This document shows, piece after piece, positions 53,167 through 55,514 of a stretch of DNA of 55,514 bases. Source of the stretch: Deltaproteobacteria bacterium (GTDB lineage: Bacteria; Desulfobacterota; WTBG01; CAIYCZ01; CAIRTM01); contig VGSH01000004.1 of NCBI GenBank assembly GCA_016875025.1, positions 1 to 55,514 of the forward strand. Direction: 5' to 3'. The position numbers and the translations under genes were made by a program. A model generated the notes under the pieces. That model was not told the DNA's origin. It ran no database searches and saw only the letters and a list, made by a program, of their open reading frames with translations. How positions within the stretch are numbered: position 1 is the first letter of the stretch; every line of letters starts with the position of its first letter.

Positions 53167-53668
53167 ACAGCACGAAAAACTGAGCGCAATCGGCCGAGAG
53201 TTTCTGACCTGGCTGTATTATCAAAGCGACGCATGCGCCGGCCGGATCGAGGCGGGCGGCGAGATCTTTGAGCTCTGGATCGACCGCAGGGCCGCGCTTG
53301 AAGACGATGCCACGGACCCGCCGGGCTGCGTATCATTCTCAGGTGACACGTTCACGAGCGACGATCTGAAAAATGCGATCCGCTCAGGCAAAAAGGTGCG
53401 CGAGGCGCGCTTCCGGCTGGAAAAGGGCGAGAACACCTGGTGCTTCAGCCTGCGGGCCGACCGCCTGGAAGTGACCGGCCTGAAAATCGACCTGCCGGAC
53501 GCGGATGATATCGACGAGCGCTTTCACGGCCGCATCATCGCCATCAGCGCGCTCAATGATTTTATCGATGCCTGTTTCGCGCGCTTTCTTGACAGTGTGC
53601 TGAGTAAAAAATGGAAATCCGGGGGCCGCAAAGAGTTTCAAACCTGGCTGGAAGCTCCGACTTCTTGA
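53159..53668 (+). CDS. Unknown partner protein of RdgC
   Basis: A 169-residue acidic protein starting MDEQHEKLSAIGREFLTWLYYQSD inside the end of rdgC (8-bp overlap), so it is translated by coupling. Further on: VSFSGDTFTSDDLKNAIRSGKKVREARFRLEKGENTWCFSLRADRLEVTGLKIDLPD. I do not recognise a named family. The tight coupling makes a functional link with RdgC likely. The ending HGRIIAISALNDFIDACFARFLDSVLS is helical. Confidence 0.7.
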   Translation: MDEQHEKLSAIGREFLTWLYYQSDACAGRIEAGGEIFELWIDRRAALEDDATDPPGCVSFSGDTFTSDDLKNAIRSGKKVREARFRLEKGENTWCFSLRADRLEVTGLKIDLPDADDIDERFHGRIIAISALNDFIDACFARFLDSVLSKKWKSGGRKEFQTWLEAPTS

Positions 53669-53703
53669 TCTCCCGAAGGGGTCTTAAAAAGATATTTTTA
53701 TAA

Positions 53704-53828
53704 AAGCTGCTCAAAAATACCCAGATGCAAGTCGCGCTTTATCATTTGTAGAAGGTGCACGGCATGCCGTGCACCTACCATAACCCGGTGTAGCGCACCG
53801 CAGCAGATGAGCCTTTTTCAACAGCCTG
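53704..53828. mobile_element. MITE-like element, copy C, with central palindrome replaced
   Basis: Right end TTTTTCAACAGCCTG (to 53828), degenerate left end AGCTGCTCAAAAAT near 53706, and the inner block CCGCAGCAGATGAGC shared with copy B. The centre holds a perfect 22-bp palindrome with arms GGTGCACGGCA/TGCCGTGCACC (53754-53775) not found in the other copies. It lies 14 bp before serS. Confidence 0.65.
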
Positions 53829-53841
53829 AGGGAAATTCGCC

Positions 53842-55119
53842 ATGCTTGATGTCAAATTCGTCCGCGACAACAGCGATACGATCCAGAAAATGCTTGCCGA
53901 CCGCAACATGGACTTTGACCTGGGCGGTTTTCTGGAACTCGACGCTCAGCGCAGGCGCGGCCTGCAGGAAATCGAGACCCTGCGCGCCGAGCGCAACCGC
54001 GCCAGCGAGGAAATCGCGCGCCGTAAGCGGGAAAACCGGGATGTGTCTCCGGATCAGTTCACTGTCCTCAAAGAGGTCGGTTCGCGGATCAAAATCGTTG
54101 AAGACTCGCTCAAGCAGATCGAAGAGCAGACCGACGCATGCCTGATGAGTTTGCCCAACATCCCGCATACCTCGGTACCCGTTGGCAAAGACGAGCAGGA
54201 CAACACCGAGGTGCGCGCCTGGGGAGCGATCCCGCAGCTTAATTTTGAGCCCCGCCAGCATTTTGATATCGGCGAACAGCTCGGCATTCTGGACTTTGAC
54301 CGGGCCGCGCGCATGACCGGCGCGCGCTTCAGCCTGCTCACGGGCGCAGGTGCGCGACTGGAACGCGCCCTGATCAACTTCATGCTCGATGTGCACACAA
54401 CCGAGCACGGCTATTGCGAAGTGCTGCCGCCCCTGATGGTCAACCGCCGCGCCATGACCGGCACGGGCCAGCTGCCCAAGTTTGAAAAGGACCTGTTTAA
54501 AATTGAGGCAGCGGACTACTTCCTGATACCGACCGCCGAGGTGCCGCTCACCAATATCCACCAGCAGGAAATTTTGAGCGAAGACGACCTGCCCTGCCTC
54601 TACACGGCCTTCACGCCCTGCTTCCGCAGCGAGGCCGGCTCCTACGGCAAAGATACGCGCGGCCTCATTCGCCAGCACCAGTTCAACAAGGTCGAGATGG
54701 TCAAGTTCACCCGGCCGGAGGACTCCTACGCTGAGCTCGAAAAGCTGCTCGCAAATGCCGAAACGATCCTGCAGAAGCTGAACATCAGCTACCGCGTGGT
54801 AAGCCTGTGCACCGGAGATCTCGGATTCTCCGCAGCCAAGACCTACGACATCGAAGTCTGGCTGCCGGGGCAGAACGCATACCGCGAAATATCATCCTGC
54901 AGCAATTTCGAAGATTTCCAGGCCCGCCGGGCCTCCATCCGCTTCAAGCGCAAGGGCGGCAATAAGACGGAGCTGGTGCACACTCTGAACGGCTCGGGCC
55001 TGGCGGTCGGCCGCACCCTGGTCGCGGTGCTCGAAAACTACCAGCAGGCCGACGGCAGCGTCACCATCCCCGAGGTTCTGCGGCCCTACATGGGCGGCCT
55101 CGAGCGCATCAGTAAATAA
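53842..55119 (+). CDS. serS: Seryl-tRNA synthetase
   Basis: A 425-residue class II synthetase that charges tRNA-Ser and tRNA-Sec. The N-terminal coiled-coil arm (about 30-100) grips the tRNA. Motif 2 is [27 protein letters not shown], motif 3 [17 protein letters not shown] near the end. Length is normal. It starts 14 bp after a MITE; GAGGGAA precedes the ATG. Confidence 0.97.
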   Translation: MLDVKFVRDNSDTIQKMLADRNMDFDLGGFLELDAQRRRGLQEIETLRAERNRASEEIARRKRENRDVSPDQFTVLKEVGSRIKIVEDSLKQIEEQTDACLMSLPNIPHTSVPVGKDEQDNTEVRAWGAIPQLNFEPRQHFDIGEQLGILDFDRAARMTGARFSLLTGAGARLERALINFMLDVHTTEHGYCEVLPPLMVNRRAMTGTGQLPKFEKDLFKIEAADYFLIPTAEVPLTNIHQQEILSEDDLPCLYTAFTPCFRSEAGSYGKDTRGLIRQHQFNKVEMVKFTRPEDSYAELEKLLANAETILQKLNISYRVVSLCTGDLGFSAAKTYDIEVWLPGQNAYREISSCSNFEDFQARRASIRFKRKGGNKTELVHTLNGSGLAVGRTLVAVLENYQQADGSVTIPEVLRPYMGGLERISK

Positions 55120-55149
55120 ACCGGCACCAACCCGCGCACGACATCATTT

Positions 55150-55177
55150 GTAGGGGCACGGCATGCCGTGCCCCTAC
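55150..55177. repeat. 28-bp perfect palindrome GTAGGGGCACGGCA...
   Basis: Arms GTAGGGGCACGGCA/TGCCGTGCCCCTAC without a loop. It shares the core GCACGGCATGCCGTGC and the preceding ATCATTTGTAG with the palindrome inside MITE copy C, so the two flank serS. Confidence 0.7.
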
Positions 55178-55233
55178 CATACGTGCAGAAAAAACCGCGT
55201 TCTGCAACATTCAACAATCGTGAAGGTATAGTA

Positions 55234-55514
55234 ATGTTTATCGCCCTCGGCCTCATGTCCGGCGGACTCGACAGCATCCTGGCCGCACGGCTCCTGCAGG
55301 AGCAAAAGCAGCTTCAGGTCGAGGCCGTTACGTTCATAACGCCCTTCTTCGGCCCGGAGCGCGCCCGGCTAGCTGCTGCGCAGCTTTCCATTCCCCTGCA
55401 CGAGATCGACATTACCGATATCCATTTTGCCATGCTGCAACATCCGCCGCACGGGTACGGCAAGAACATGAACCCCTGCATCGACTGTCATGCCATGATG
55501 TTTCGCGAAGCCGC
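55234..55514 (+). CDS. PP-loop ATPase, MnmA/ThiI-like tRNA sulfurtransferase family, partial (right edge)
   Basis: The open frame starts at the ATG at 55234 and leaves the window after 93 codons. It reads MFIALGLMSGGLDSILAARLLQ, where SGGLDS is the PP-loop ATP pyrophosphatase motif, and later NPCIDCHAMMF, like the NPC..C segment with the catalytic cysteine of MnmA-type 2-thiouridylases. It probably activates a tRNA base for thiolation. Related uncharacterised PP-loop proteins exist, and the C-terminal part that would decide is missing. Confidence 0.75.
   Translation, partial: MFIALGLMSGGLDSILAARLLQEQKQLQVEAVTFITPFFGPERARLAAAQLSIPLHEIDITDIHFAMLQHPPHGYGKNMNPCIDCHAMMFREA

Overview
This GC-rich window looks like chromosomal DNA from a Gram-negative, diderm bacterium, most likely a deltaproteobacterial (Desulfobacterota-type) lineage. 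The reasons are lipid A genes (LpxL-like acyltransferase, WaaP-like kinase, MsbA), BamD, a meso-DAP-type MurE (DNPR motif), a long compact mraZ-to-ftsZ division cluster, tig-clpP-clpX-lon, a short RdgC, and intergenic spaces full of dispersed palindromes and MITE-like elements. The taxonomic call is inference, not a database result.

Layout. 1-1054 (minus): end of a lipid A acyltransferase and a Kdo/WaaP-like kinase. 1568-2566: a degenerate NtrC-type AAA+ protein. 2567-6106: a repeat-rich accessory strip with two PIN toxin-antitoxin modules and an orphan Xre antitoxin. 6107-7789: a B12-binding-like radical SAM protein. 7983-25164 (minus): the division and cell-wall cluster mraZ-rsmH-ftsL-ftsI-murE-murF-mraY-murD-ftsW-murG-murC-(71-aa ORF)-ddl-ftsQ-ftsA-ftsZ. 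It has a MraZ-type box and promoter at one end and a strong terminator at the other. murB is absent, and a small unknown ORF sits in its usual slot with ATGA overlaps on both sides. 25491-27248: a membrane-anchored TPR protein. 27494-28151: AbrB/PIN toxin-antitoxin module.

28.7-36.4 kb is a visibly AT-richer accessory island. It encodes a Tat-signal protein, a Cas4-like nuclease fused to a DEDD exonuclease (DUF2779 type), a PD-(D/E)XK protein, a uracil-DNA-glycosylase-like protein, a converging pair (second PD-(D/E)XK protein plus partner), an unknown protein, a TM2/zinc-ribbon protein and a WYL-domain regulator. All three promoter regions of the island carry the same inverted repeat, GCGACA-N6-TGTCG, including the one in front of the WYL gene. 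This is the best candidate in the window for an undescribed, probably DNA-processing or defence, system under one regulator.

36.8-45.7 kb: a two-component system, a small membrane ORF, AlkD, a vapBC module between ~85-bp direct repeats, bamD, a shortened glmU, and an MsbA-like exporter with a ~185-residue insertion after TM1. 45.9-51.9 kb: tRNA-Leu(TAG) and the protein-quality-control run tig-clpP-clpX-lon. 52.5-55.5 kb: rdgC with a partner gene, serS, and the start of a PP-loop protein cut by the window edge. Three of the four toxin-antitoxin modules lie between long direct repeats, and the fourth between two copies of a REP-like palindrome.
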